Below are positions 25,840-34,925 of a DNA stretch of 64,000 bases, one piece after another (within the stretch, counting starts at the first letter, position 1; the number at the start of each line of letters is the position of its first letter). The stretch comes from JBEBVQ01 sp037190845. Its GTDB lineage: Bacteria; Bacteroidota; Bacteroidia; Chitinophagales; Chitinophagaceae. The translations under genes were made by a program, and so were the position numbers. The notes under the pieces are model-generated. The model was not told the DNA's origin. It saw only the letters and a program-made list of their open reading frames with translations, and did not search any database. The stretch is taken from positions 6,721-70,720 of the forward strand of contig JBBCJI010000031.1 in NCBI GenBank assembly GCA_037190845.1, in the 5' to 3' direction.

Positions 25840-28765
25840 ACTTTATCGGAATGGAAAATACAATAACGGTGCCGTAGGGATCACCTTCCGTATTGTACTT
25901 ATCCTCCACTTTGTAATAATAATCTGTTTTATGTTCACGATGCAACAGTTGCAGGCGTTCCTGCGTGATCGTAATACCGAACGAATTGTGACGCAGGCGG
26001 TTGGCATTGATAATTGCCGACTGTTGCCGCCCGATCCCGTTATCGTCCACCGTACAAAAAAGAACGTTTCCCGAACGGGTAAACATCAGCCGTATATACC
26101 CATCCCTGCCCTTCAGATGCATGATACCGTGCTTTATTGAATTCTCAATAAAAGGCTGGATCAGCATGCTGGGCAAACTTACTAATGAAACGTCAATATC
26201 CGGATCAACCACGATATCGTAGGTAAATTTACGGGGGAAGCGGATCATTTCCAATTCCAGATATTTTTTCAGCAACTCCGTTTCCTGCCCCAGCGTCACC
26301 TTTTTCTGCCGGCTCAGCTCCAGGGACAACCGCATCAGCCTTGCAAAACGGGAGATGATAGAAGCTGCATCAATCTTGTCTTCTTCCAGTACCGCTGCCT
26401 GTGCCGTATTAAGTATATTGAAGATAAAGTGCGGACTAACCAGTTGCACCAGCGCCTTCTGCTGGCTTTCTGCGAGGTCCAGCTGCAACTGATTGTTCTT
26501 TTTGATCTTATGCACCCGCCTTTTGAAAATCAGCCAGGCCAGGCCAAGCATCAGCAGACCGATGATCGCGGGAAACCACCATTGCTGCCAGAAAGCGGGA
26601 GAAATTTCAAAATTATACTGTGCCGCCGGCTCCAGAAAATTCCCAAGTGCATCGCTCACCTGAACTACAAAGGAGTAGCTGCCGGGAGGCAGGTTATTGA
26701 AAGCCGCCTGGCGTTCTCCGGAAGTCTGCCATTCCTGATCAAATCCCTTTAACTTATACCGGTAGCGCTGCTGGGGTCCGTGGGCAAAATTGATACTGTT
26801 ATATCCTATCTTTACCTCGTTCTGATTGTACGCGAAATAGCCCTTGCTATGGATATCCCGGTCCTTATTATTCACTTCTACCGACAGGATCCGCACACCG
26901 TCTGAAGTAAGGGGATTATAAAGCCTCGCCAGCTCTATCGTCACCAGATCGTCGATCCATTTAAAATACAGCCAGCCGTTCACCACGGCCATTTCATGGA
27001 CATCCAGCGTTGGTAGCCCGAACCCTTCGCTGAAGTGACGGATACGAAAACTGTCGTTTTTGTATACCACCCTACTGATCCCCTTATTGGTACCCAGCCA
27101 GATCGTATCCTTGTCCGACCACATCCTGTTGATGATGGGTGTGATTAGACCGTTACCGGTATTCAGGATATGCAGCTTGCTGCCGGCATGAAGAATGAGC
27201 CCGTTATTCAAGGTTGCGACCGCCAGCAACCCTTGCGGTAATTTTCTGACAGATACGATGCGGTCATAAAAAATCTTATGCTGCCGGCCCATGTCATGCA
27301 ACCTGCCGTTTTCATACACATAAAGTCCTTCGATCGTTCCCAACCATATACGACCGCTGCTGTCCCCTGCTATTGAGATAATCCTTTTGGGGAGCTCAAT
27401 GGTTCTGGGAGGCCCCGTTGAGGAAAGGTCATACTCATGCAGCAGCGGATACGCAATTGCTGCAGTATAAATACGACCGGGCGCTACCGGCAGGAGGAGC
27501 CGTTCTTCCGCCGGATGAAAACGCCACCGTTTGCCTTCAGGTATATAAAATCCCTTCGTCGTCGTACCGACCACCCCACCGTCTGCCTGAAAAGCAAAGC
27601 TGACGAGCATCTCTCCGTCCGTTACCGGGATGTTGATCTGCGATTCATAATTGCCGCTTCTGTACAGATGGATCTGCCCGGATTGGAAACCGATGAATGC
27701 GGTACCGTTATTCTGTTCGATAAACGCGATGCGGCCCGGTCCCGGCCTGCGAAAAGCGCGGGCAGGATGCGCGTAATACAATCCGCTTTCCATCGTCGAA
27801 AACCAAAGTCCCTTCTGGATGTCCTGATGAATACAGGTAACGGACAGGTCTTTCTTGTACACCCGCTCCAGGCGCAATCCGGAGGCTTCCAAGTGATAGA
27901 TGATCGCACCACCGCGTTCAAAGCCGACAGCTATCCGGCCTTCATCCAGGGACGTAATGGACAGGACATTTTTATGTAAAAGCACCTCCCCCTGTTTCTT
28001 CCTGTCCTTGAAGATCAGGATCCGGCGCCCGATACAAAACAGCTCATAACCTCCTGCACCGACAAAGTAGAGCTTGCGGATATACCTGGTATCACGGTCG
28101 AACCTGATAGAATCTGTATAACGCGTACCATCTTTCCAGGTAATAAACACCGGATGTTTTTTCCCGAGTAATCTGTCCTCATCCAGTATATAGAAGTAAA
28201 AATCCCGTGACAGGTCAAAATGAATACCTTCGGGATCCGTCTGCTGCGTGATGCTGCCATCCGGCAATACCAGGCAATTGCCCAGGCTGTTATTGTAATT
28301 GATCCAGAGGCTGTCCCCCCGTTCGGAAAGCGCATCGATCACCAGGTATCCGGACTGCGGGTACTGGGCAGATATGCGGTCGTTGTGCGGGTAGGCTGAC
28401 AACTGCCCGTTGTCGTATATTGCGATCCGCCCCTTCAGCCCGCTGAAGTATATCCTGCCGGAAGGAGCCTCGTAGATACCGAAAGCGGGGTTGATGATCG
28501 TCCCTTCCTTAAGGCGCATTTCCTGGAACGAATACCCGTCATATCGTACGATGCCCCTGTCTGTGGCCGCCCAGAGGTAGCCCGATTTATCTTCCAGTAT
28601 CTGGTAGATTTCATTGCTCGGCAACCCCTGATCCACCGATATATGCTTTAGAAGCAGCTCCTGCGCCGGTATACGCCCCGGCAGCAGCAGGCAGCACAGC
28701 AACGGCATGATAACACGCCGGCAGATCGTTACAGGTAGCACAAAGCAGGTTGTCATCCGGTACAT
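25805..28765 (-). CDS. beta-propeller LytS-like sensor histidine kinase
   Basis: About 986 residues from the ATG at 28765 (MYRMTTCFVLPVTICRRVIM, then signal peptide LLCCLLLPGRIPAQ); the frame is open upstream to 28822. The periplasmic part is built from two-component-regulator propeller blades (ISVDQGLPSNEIYQILEDKS, GYLWAATDRGIVRYDG, RIWLGTIEGLYVYEN), followed by a Y_Y_Y domain (RYRYKLKGFDQEWQT, NNLPPGSYSFVVQVSDALGN). After one membrane span (WWFPAIIGLLMLGLAWLIF) come a HisKA_7 domain with the phosphoacceptor in LVSPHFIFNILN and an ATPase with IQPFIENSIKHG (N-box) and DDNGIG. Such sensors respond to extracellular signals, often glycans in related Bacteroidota systems. Confidence 0.9.
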   Translation of the reverse strand: MYRMTTCFVLPVTICRRVIMPLLCCLLLPGRIPAQELLLKHISVDQGLPSNEIYQILEDKSGYLWAATDRGIVRYDGYSFQEMRLKEGTIINPAFGIYEAPSGRIYFSGLKGRIAIYDNGQLSAYPHNDRISAQYPQSGYLVIDALSERGDSLWINYNNSLGNCLVLPDGSITQQTDPEGIHFDLSRDFYFYILDEDRLLGKKHPVFITWKDGTRYTDSIRFDRDTRYIRKLYFVGAGGYELFCIGRRILIFKDRKKQGEVLLHKNVLSITSLDEGRIAVGFERGGAIIYHLEASGLRLERVYKKDLSVTCIHQDIQKGLWFSTMESGLYYAHPARAFRRPGPGRIAFIEQNNGTAFIGFQSGQIHLYRSGNYESQINIPVTDGEMLVSFAFQADGGVVGTTTKGFYIPEGKRWRFHPAEERLLLPVAPGRIYTAAIAYPLLHEYDLSSTGPPRTIELPKRIISIAGDSSGRIWLGTIEGLYVYENGRLHDMGRQHKIFYDRIVSVRKLPQGLLAVATLNNGLILHAGSKLHILNTGNGLITPIINRMWSDKDTIWLGTNKGISRVVYKNDSFRIRHFSEGFGLPTLDVHEMAVVNGWLYFKWIDDLVTIELARLYNPLTSDGVRILSVEVNNKDRDIHSKGYFAYNQNEVKIGYNSINFAHGPQQRYRYKLKGFDQEWQTSGERQAAFNNLPPGSYSFVVQVSDALGNFLEPAAQYNFEISPAFWQQWWFPAIIGLLMLGLAWLIFKRRVHKIKKNNQLQLDLAESQQKALVQLVSPHFIFNILNTAQAAVLEEDKIDAASIISRFARLMRLSLELSRQKKVTLGQETELLKKYLELEMIRFPRKFTYDIVVDPDIDVSLVSLPSMLIQPFIENSIKHGIMHLKGRDGYIRLMFTRSGNVLFCTVDDNGIGRQQSAIINANRLRHNSFGITITQERLQLLHREHKTDYYYKVEDKYNTEGDPYGTVIVFSIPIKYGYEANQGNNH

Positions 28766-28936
28766 ATTTGTCAAGCTGGCTTTAAAAGTAGAGAATAATG
28801 TGATACAATATATCGAAGTCACAGGCGCTGGAAGACATACAACGAAGGACTAAAAAGCACTTTTGTATAACCAAATCAGGATTTATTCTTTAACCTGTAT
28901 CGTTATTTTAGGACGGGTCACTGGGAATCTCCGCCG

Positions 28937-28990
28937 GGGTAACTAAAGGGTAACTAAGGGTCTACTAAAGGTCTGCCAAGGGTCTGCCGG
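28937..28990. repeat. five imperfect 10-12 base tandem repeats
   Basis: The units read GGGTAACTAAA, GGGTAACTAA, GGGTCTACTAAA, GGTCTGCCAA, GGGTCTGCCGG. They occupy the divergent gap between the sensor kinase and the efflux operon. They may be regulator-binding direct repeats or simple slippage product. Confidence 0.7.
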
Positions 28991-29038
28991 ATAAATAATC
29001 CCGGAGAAAGCATAAGGTAACATATCATAATATGGTGA

Positions 29039-29100
29039 TTCTAATCTGTTTTTAATGTTGGGGCAACCCACTTCTAATCTACACTTGGGCTGCTTCTAAT
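29039..29100. promoter_or_regulatory. three phased TTCTAAT boxes upstream of efflux operon
   Basis: TTCTAAT occurs at 29039-29045, 29072-29078 and 29094-29100, in the same orientation, spaced 33 and 22 bases apart, i.e. three and two helical turns on one DNA face. The last copy ends 27 bases before the TolC-like start. Same-face direct repeats immediately before a metal-efflux operon suggest an operator; the binding protein is not known. Confidence 0.45.
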
Positions 29101-29126
29101 ACAGTCGCTATAGCTTTGCTGTTCAA

Positions 29127-30461
29127 ATGATTAGGCAGCAGCGAAGCAGGAAGGTATGGATATATAAAGCCGGAAGTATCATAACACTGATACTTGTGTG
29201 CTCCGGTATATTATCTGCGCAAACCGGACAGCCGGATACTGTGTTACTGACACGGAAACAGGCAGAAAAAATATTTCTTGACAGGAACATACAATTGCTT
29301 GCCGGGAAGCTGGATATCCGCCAGGCAGAGGCGCGTATCCTGCAGGCACGTCTCTGGCCCAATCCCAGGCTGACCGTAGATGAGATCAATCTTTGGGCTA
29401 CCCCGGGACAACTGTCTATGGGGGAAGAGCTACCGCCGCTTTTTAATAACGGCTTTGGTAAAAACCAGCAGATCTCTGCCCAACTGGAGCAGGCGCTCAT
29501 TACTGCCGGCAAGCGAAGAAAGCTGATCGCTATCGAAACGGTATCGCGCGATATGGCGGCCGCTTATTTTGAAGAGCTGGTACGTAATCTTAAAATCGAA
29601 TTCAGGAACCTGCTTACGGAATTGCAATACCTGCAGTTGTACCAGGATGTCTTTGCCCGCCAGATACCGGAGACCGAAAAGTTGCTTGCTGCCTATGAAA
29701 GACTGGTACAAACCGGTAACATCAACAGGGCAGACGTAGTGCGCCTGAAAGCCCTCGTGCTCGAGTTGCATGACGAATACAACGAGCTGCATAAGCAGGT
29801 GAACGCAATACAAAAAGAATTGACGGTGCTGCTGAGCTTCCCCCCCGGTACGCACATCCGGCTGGCAGCCGATGATTTTGTACCGGATACCGCACCTTAT
29901 GAAGTCTTGTCCTTACCCGAACTGGCAGGCCGGGCGCAGGCCAGACGGCCGGATCTCCTGCTGGCACAACTGGAATCGGATCATGCCGGTAAAACGTTAT
30001 CCTATGAACTGGCCAACCGGGTGCCTGATGTCACGGTGTCTGCCGGGTACGACAGAGGGGGCAATTTTATGTACAACTTCGTAGGCTTTGGTCTGGGGCT
30101 TGACATACCGGTATTCAACCGTAATCAGGGAAATGTGAAAGTGGCAAGGATAGGCGTTGAAAAAGCATCATTGCTGGAAGAAGACCGGAATCGCCGTGTG
30201 GAAGCGGAAGTGCGGGAGGCATACCTGAATCTGCTTGCCGGCATGCGCTTTTATAAGCGGATAGATGATGACTACGAGCCGGAATTAGACCGTTTGCTCC
30301 GGGGGTATACCGGCAATTTCAGCGAGCGGAATGTGAGTATGCTTGAGTTTCTTGATTTTCTGGATGCATTCCTTGAGAATAAAAAAACCATGCTGAATGC
30401 CAAACGATCGCTCAACCGGGCGATTGAAGAGCTTAAATATGCGGTGGGTGATGAATTGTAA
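29127..30461 (+). CDS. TolC-family outer-membrane channel of a metal-efflux RND system
   Basis: A 444-residue protein. Signal peptide (AGSIITLILVCSGILSAQ), then the repeated coiled-coil hairpin architecture of outer-membrane efflux proteins: LTRKQAEKIFLDRNIQLLAG, AEARILQARLWPNPRLTVDE (the conserved LWPNP), and a second half beginning LPELAGRAQARRPDLLLAQL, with VPDVTVSAGYDRGG and GLGLDIPVFNRNQGNVK. Three such subunits form a channel through the outer membrane. It is the first gene of the operon with the adaptor and the RND pump. The CusC/CzcC subtype is inferred from context, not residue-specific evidence. Confidence 0.9.
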   Translation: MIRQQRSRKVWIYKAGSIITLILVCSGILSAQTGQPDTVLLTRKQAEKIFLDRNIQLLAGKLDIRQAEARILQARLWPNPRLTVDEINLWATPGQLSMGEELPPLFNNGFGKNQQISAQLEQALITAGKRRKLIAIETVSRDMAAAYFEELVRNLKIEFRNLLTELQYLQLYQDVFARQIPETEKLLAAYERLVQTGNINRADVVRLKALVLELHDEYNELHKQVNAIQKELTVLLSFPPGTHIRLAADDFVPDTAPYEVLSLPELAGRAQARRPDLLLAQLESDHAGKTLSYELANRVPDVTVSAGYDRGGNFMYNFVGFGLGLDIPVFNRNQGNVKVARIGVEKASLLEEDRNRRVEAEVREAYLNLLAGMRFYKRIDDDYEPELDRLLRGYTGNFSERNVSMLEFLDFLDAFLENKKTMLNAKRSLNRAIEELKYAVGDEL

Positions 30462-30465
30462 TACC

Positions 30466-30531
30466 GTAGGGGCAACCCTTGCGGTTGCCCAACGAATGAA
30501 TAATGGTAGGGGTAATCCTGCGTGATTGCCC
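30466..30531. repeat. GTAGGGG-family short palindromic repeats, two copies
   Basis: Two units, GTAGGGGCAACCCTTGCGGT (from 30466) and GTAGGGGTAATCCTGCGTGA (from 30506), each ending in TGCCC and each self-complementary as a small hairpin. They lie 4 bases after the TolC-like stop codon. The same family occurs at 38218-38300 and 42597-42668. Confidence 0.85.
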
Positions 30532-30582
30532 ATTCGTGATTGCCCGCATTTTGATTGAAAAATTAAAATTGAACATGTTCAG

Positions 30583-31695
30583 ATGAAGATCGTATATCGT
30601 AGATCCGTGTACAGCCTTCCCGTATGGGTTACCTTGTTGTTCTTATGCGCGGGATGCCGGCAGCAGGAGGAAATAGCGCCGCCGCCCGGGCCGTACTGTG
30701 TCGGGAAAGCGCTAAAGGAGAAGATTAACATAGATACGGTGGCTGAAATACCGGTCACGGAGTCGCGCAGGCTGACCGGAGAAGTGGCTTATAATCCCGA
30801 TAAAGTGCTTCATTACGTGAGTCTGGTGAGTGGGGTGATTATGCGCGCGGATTTTACGCTCGGTGACTATGTGAAAAAAGATCAGGTGCTGGCAGGTATC
30901 AAGAGCGCGGAACTGAGTGGTCTGGAATCCGAACGGAAATCGCTTGAGTCGAGACTGTCTGTGGCGCAACGTAACGTAAGTGCAGTGCAGTCTATGTATA
31001 ATGATGGGATTGCCTCCGGCAAGGATCTGCTCGAAGCGGAGAGTGAAGCGCAGATTCTCCGGGCAGAACTGGAAAAGGTCAGGACAAATCTTTCTTTTTT
31101 CAGCTCATCCCCGGAACCCGGCGTATTCCTGATCAGAGCGCCGGCTTCAGGTTTTATTGTTGATAAACGTATTACCCCGGGGATGCAGGTGTCCGGCGGC
31201 AGTGAGCCGCTGTTTACCATTTCGGATCTTGCCAATGTCTGGGTAACGGCTAATGTGTATGCCGGTGACCTGGCATATGTAAAGGAAGATATGCCGGTGC
31301 AGCTCCATTCGGTTGCGTATAAAGAGGACGTGTTCTCCGGTACGATAAAAGCATTGTCGCAGGTGTTTGATGCGGAAGAAAAAGTGTTGAAGGCGCGTAT
31401 TGTGATGGATAATCCGGGGCTGAAGCTTAAGCCTGGAATGTTCATTGATGTTGTCGTGAAAAAGGAAACGGGCGGACAGGCGGTAGGAGTGCCGCAGAAA
31501 GCCCTCATTTTTAATAATAACAGACATTACGTCCTTGTTTGGCGTTCGGATTGCGACATAGATATCCGGGAGGTTGAGATAGCAGCGCAGAATAATGGTA
31601 CTGTGTTTGTCGGATCGGGCCTTGCCTCCGGAGAGCGGATCATTTCCCGCAATCACCTGCTGATCTTTGAAGCGTTGCAGAGCAGTAAAAAGTAA
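30583..31695 (+). CDS. periplasmic adaptor (membrane fusion) lipoprotein of metal-efflux RND system
   Basis: A 370-residue protein. A lipoprotein signal (LPVWVTLLFLCAGCRQQ) puts the anchor cysteine in AGC. The order is typical: a first half-lipoyl block with HYVSLVSGVIMRADFTLGDY and VKKDQVLAGIKSAEL, an alpha-helical hairpin (ESERKSLESRLSVAQRNVSA to AEAQILRAELEKVR), the second lipoyl half IRAPASGFIVDKRITPGMQV, and a beta-barrel domain (VWVTANVYAGDLAYVKEDMP) ending with a membrane-proximal domain. It bridges the RND pump and TolC-like channel. It lacks the N-terminal metal-binding extension known in some CusB proteins. Confidence 0.9.
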   Translation: MKIVYRRSVYSLPVWVTLLFLCAGCRQQEEIAPPPGPYCVGKALKEKINIDTVAEIPVTESRRLTGEVAYNPDKVLHYVSLVSGVIMRADFTLGDYVKKDQVLAGIKSAELSGLESERKSLESRLSVAQRNVSAVQSMYNDGIASGKDLLEAESEAQILRAELEKVRTNLSFFSSSPEPGVFLIRAPASGFIVDKRITPGMQVSGGSEPLFTISDLANVWVTANVYAGDLAYVKEDMPVQLHSVAYKEDVFSGTIKALSQVFDAEEKVLKARIVMDNPGLKLKPGMFIDVVVKKETGGQAVGVPQKALIFNNNRHYVLVWRSDCDIDIREVEIAAQNNGTVFVGSGLASGERIISRNHLLIFEALQSSKK

Positions 31696-31715
31696 AAGGC
31701 CTTAAAACGAGATAC

Positions 31716-34700
31716 GTGAAAAAATTTGCTGAAAATATTGTTGCCTTTTCTCTGAAAAATTCCGTTCTGGTATTTTTTCTGACGGGTATACTGCTGATCG
31801 CGGGGATTGTAGCTTATATACATACGCCTATCGAAGCCTTTCCGGATGTGACAAATACCCGTGCGCGTATCATTACACAATGGCAGGGACGAAGTGCCGA
31901 AGAGGTAGAGAAGTTTGTAACTCTGCCGATCACAAAAGTGGTAAATACTATTCCGCGGAAAGCAGAGGTGCGTTCTATCTCGCTATTTGGTCTGTCTGTG
32001 GTTACTGTCATATTTGAGGATGGCGTAGAAGATTTCTATGCCCAGCAATATACCGCCAACCGGATTCAGTCGGTAAAACTTCCGGATGGCGCAGATGCAG
32101 AGATCGAACCGCCTTATGGCGCCACGGGTGAGATCTTTCGCTATGTGGTGAAGAGCGGGCGGCCTATCCGGGAGATTACCGCGATTCAGGATTGGGTGAT
32201 TGAGCGGGAGCTTGTTGGTGTGCCGGGTGTGGCCAACGTGGTCAGTTTTGGCGGTGAGGAAAAAGTGTATGAGATCAAAGTGAATCCCACCCAGCTCGCC
32301 AATTATGATCTTTCACCGCTCGATGTTTTTGAAGCGGTTTCCAAAAGCAATATCAATGTCGGGGGAGATGTGATACAGAAAGGTGACCAGGCTTATGTAG
32401 TCCGGGGAGTCGGGCTGCTTGAAAGCGTGGCCGACATTGAAAATATTTTGATTGAGGTGAAAGGCGCTTCGCCAATACTGGTAAAGCATGTGGCCAGTGT
32501 TTCTACCTCCGCCAAACCCCGGATGGGACAGGTGGGGCTTGATGATGAAGATGATCTTGTGCAGGGCGTTGTGATCATGCTGCGGGGTGAAAATCCTGGA
32601 GATGTCATTGCCCGGCTTAAAGAAAAGATCGCAGAATTGAATGAGCGTATCCTGCCCAAAGATGTGCGCATAGAGCCGTTCCTCGACCGTACGGAGTTGG
32701 TGAATGCCACGGTAAAGACGGTTTCCAAAAACCTGGTGGAAGGCATCGTACTGGTATCGGTCATTGTGTTCATATTCCTGTTTAACTGGCGTACGACCGT
32801 TATTGTGGCTGTTGTGATACCGTTGTCGTTCCTGTTTGCCATTGTGATGCTGCGAATACAGGGGCTTCCCGCCAACCTGATCTCCATGGGGGCGCTGGAT
32901 TTCGGACTGCTGCTGGAAGGTACGCTGGTTATTGTAGAACAGATCGTTGTGGATCTTGAGCGCAGAGCCCACCATCTTGGTATGGCGAGATTCAATCGGA
33001 TGTCGAAAATGGGGATGATCCGGAAGAGTGCTGGTAAGGTCGCTGTATATGTTTTCTTTGCGCAGATCATCCTGATCGTGGCGCTGATGCCGATCTTCTC
33101 GTTCCAGAAGGTGGAGGGGAAGATGTTTGCTCCGCTTGCCTTTACACTGGGCTATGCATTGCTGGGGTCGCTGCTGCTGAGTCTTACATTCGTACCTGCG
33201 CTTTGCAAAGTAATGCTCAATAAGAATATCCGGGAAAGGGAAAATGCGATTGCACGGTTTTTTCGTGAAAATCTTTTCCGGTTGTTTCTCTGGAGTTCCC
33301 GGAGGCGCAGGCTGGTTATATCCGGTTTTCTGGTATTGCTTGTGGCGTGTGTGGTGCAGTTTATGTTCTATGGTTCGGAATTTATTCCCAAGCTCAATGA
33401 AGGCGCTATATACGTGCGGGCTACTTTGCCCAACAGCATCAACCTGGATGAGTCTGTCCGGCTGACGCGCGAGATGAAGGAAAAATTGCGATCGTTTGAT
33501 GAAGTAAAGTTTATGCTTAGCCAGACCGGTCGTCCGAATGATGGCACGGACCCCACCGGTTTTTTTAATATCGAATTTCATATTCAGCTCTATCCGCAGG
33601 AGGAATGGAAAAGGAAAATCTCGAAGGACGACCTGATTGTTGAAATGAAGCAGGCGCTGGAAGTTTATCCCGGTACAACATTCGGATTCAGCCAGCCGAT
33701 ACAGGATAACGTGGAAGAATATGTGGCCGGCGTGAAAAGCTCGCTGGTAATCAAAATATTCGGAGACGATCTGTTTGAGCTGGAACAACTGGCCGATCAG
33801 GTGACAGCTTCGATCAGTACAGTGGACGGGATTGAGGATATTAATGTTTACCGCAACATCGGTTTGCCGGAGCTGCGTATCCGCCTGTCGGATCACCGGA
33901 TGGCGCGGTATGGTGTGTCTGTAGCAGATGCGCAGGCGGTGGTCGAGATGGCCATCGGCGGGAAGGCAGCCTCTGTATTTTATGAGAATGAGCGCATGTT
34001 TGATATTCGTGTCCGTTTTCAGAAAGAATACCGTGATTCGGAAGAGCAGATCGGTAATCTGCTGATACCGGCAATGGACGGCCATAAGGTGCCCCTGAAA
34101 GAGATCGCAGACATCGGTGTGATCACCGGGCCCGCATTTATATACCGCGAGGGTAGCAGCCGTTATATCGCGGTAGGGTTCAGCATCCAGGGACGTGATC
34201 TTGGAAGCACAATCGCTGAAGCCCGGAAAAAAGTAGCAAGGGAAGTGACGTTGCCACCTGCCAATAAAATGGTATGGGCGGGTGAATTTGAAAGCAAGGA
34301 GCGTGCTACTGGTCAGCTTGCAGTGATTGTACCCGCGGCGTTGATCATGATCCTGTTCCTGCTTTATATGAATTTCGGCAGTCTCAAGGATACGCTGATT
34401 GCTGCCAGTACGATACCATATGCTTTTATCGGCGGCTTTCTTTCGCTCCTGATCACGCAGACTGTATTTGGTATTTCTGCCGGTATCGGTTTTATCATCC
34501 TGTTTGGAGTGAATACGATCAATGGCATTATCCTGATAGCGGTGATGCGCGAGAATCTGAGGCGTGGCATGCCGCTGCATGAAGCAATTTCCAGTGGCGT
34601 ATATAGCAGGATCCGCCCGATTGTGATGATTGCGTTGATGGGATCACTCGGGCTGCTGCCAGCCGCTTTGTCTTCAGGTATGGGATCTGAAATACAAAAA

Positions 34701-34802
34701 CCGCTGGCCATCATGATCGTAGGAGGGCTGCTGATCTGTATGATCCTGAGCCTCACAGTGCTCCCGCAGGTGTTTTACCGGGCATATCGTAAAATAGTCT
34801 GA
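31716..34802 (+). CDS. CusA/CzcA-type heavy-metal RND efflux pump
   Basis: A 1028-residue protein, the full length of the family. The N-terminus KKFAENIVAFSLKNSVLVFF leads into span 1; YIHTPIEAFPDVTNTRARII is the HME-RND entry to the porter domain. TM4 carries DFGLLLEGTLVIVEQ, where D395, E401 and E408 occupy the D..D..E proton-relay positions of CzcA; the middle acidic residue is Glu instead of the usual Asp. The second half repeats the fold (SSRRRRLVISGFLVLLVACV; IPAALIMILFLLYMNFGSL). The substrate may be a divalent or monovalent metal, since no CusA methionine set can be assigned by eye. Start 20 bases after the adaptor. Confidence 0.9.
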   Translation: MKKFAENIVAFSLKNSVLVFFLTGILLIAGIVAYIHTPIEAFPDVTNTRARIITQWQGRSAEEVEKFVTLPITKVVNTIPRKAEVRSISLFGLSVVTVIFEDGVEDFYAQQYTANRIQSVKLPDGADAEIEPPYGATGEIFRYVVKSGRPIREITAIQDWVIERELVGVPGVANVVSFGGEEKVYEIKVNPTQLANYDLSPLDVFEAVSKSNINVGGDVIQKGDQAYVVRGVGLLESVADIENILIEVKGASPILVKHVASVSTSAKPRMGQVGLDDEDDLVQGVVIMLRGENPGDVIARLKEKIAELNERILPKDVRIEPFLDRTELVNATVKTVSKNLVEGIVLVSVIVFIFLFNWRTTVIVAVVIPLSFLFAIVMLRIQGLPANLISMGALDFGLLLEGTLVIVEQIVVDLERRAHHLGMARFNRMSKMGMIRKSAGKVAVYVFFAQIILIVALMPIFSFQKVEGKMFAPLAFTLGYALLGSLLLSLTFVPALCKVMLNKNIRERENAIARFFRENLFRLFLWSSRRRRLVISGFLVLLVACVVQFMFYGSEFIPKLNEGAIYVRATLPNSINLDESVRLTREMKEKLRSFDEVKFMLSQTGRPNDGTDPTGFFNIEFHIQLYPQEEWKRKISKDDLIVEMKQALEVYPGTTFGFSQPIQDNVEEYVAGVKSSLVIKIFGDDLFELEQLADQVTASISTVDGIEDINVYRNIGLPELRIRLSDHRMARYGVSVADAQAVVEMAIGGKAASVFYENERMFDIRVRFQKEYRDSEEQIGNLLIPAMDGHKVPLKEIADIGVITGPAFIYREGSSRYIAVGFSIQGRDLGSTIAEARKKVAREVTLPPANKMVWAGEFESKERATGQLAVIVPAALIMILFLLYMNFGSLKDTLIAASTIPYAFIGGFLSLLITQTVFGISAGIGFIILFGVNTINGIILIAVMRENLRRGMPLHEAISSGVYSRIRPIVMIALMGSLGLLPAALSSGMGSEIQKPLAIMIVGGLLICMILSLTVLPQVFYRAYRKIV

Positions 34803-34878
34803 ATCACGGATTAGGCGGATTAAGGGATTCCATGGATTAAATCCGTGCCATCTATGTAATCCGAATAAATCCGTGATG
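34803..34878. repeat. dyad repeat of ATCCGTG motifs after the pump gene
   Basis: ATCACGGATT-AGGCGGATTA at 34804-34823 faces TAATCCGAATAAATCCGTGAT at the other end (34857-34878), with a partial third unit between them. It could fold as a long hairpin in RNA or DNA. Confidence 0.65.
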
Positions 34879-34884
34879 CTGACA

Positions 34885-34925
34885 GAAAAAACCGGATTAT
34901 GTATCATACACAATCCGGTTTTTAT
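34885..34925. terminator. bidirectional terminator between RND pump and ftsH
   Basis: AAAAAACCGGATTATGTAT and ATACACAATCCGGTTTTT form a hairpin with an A-run before and a T-run after, so it works on both strands. It separates two convergent genes. Confidence 0.8.

Noticed and set aside
32313..34580. A 755-codon open frame opposite the RND pump gene
   Set aside because: It mirrors the pump's coding strand, is rich in His/Gln/Arg as expected for antisense of a GC-moderate gene, and has no domain.
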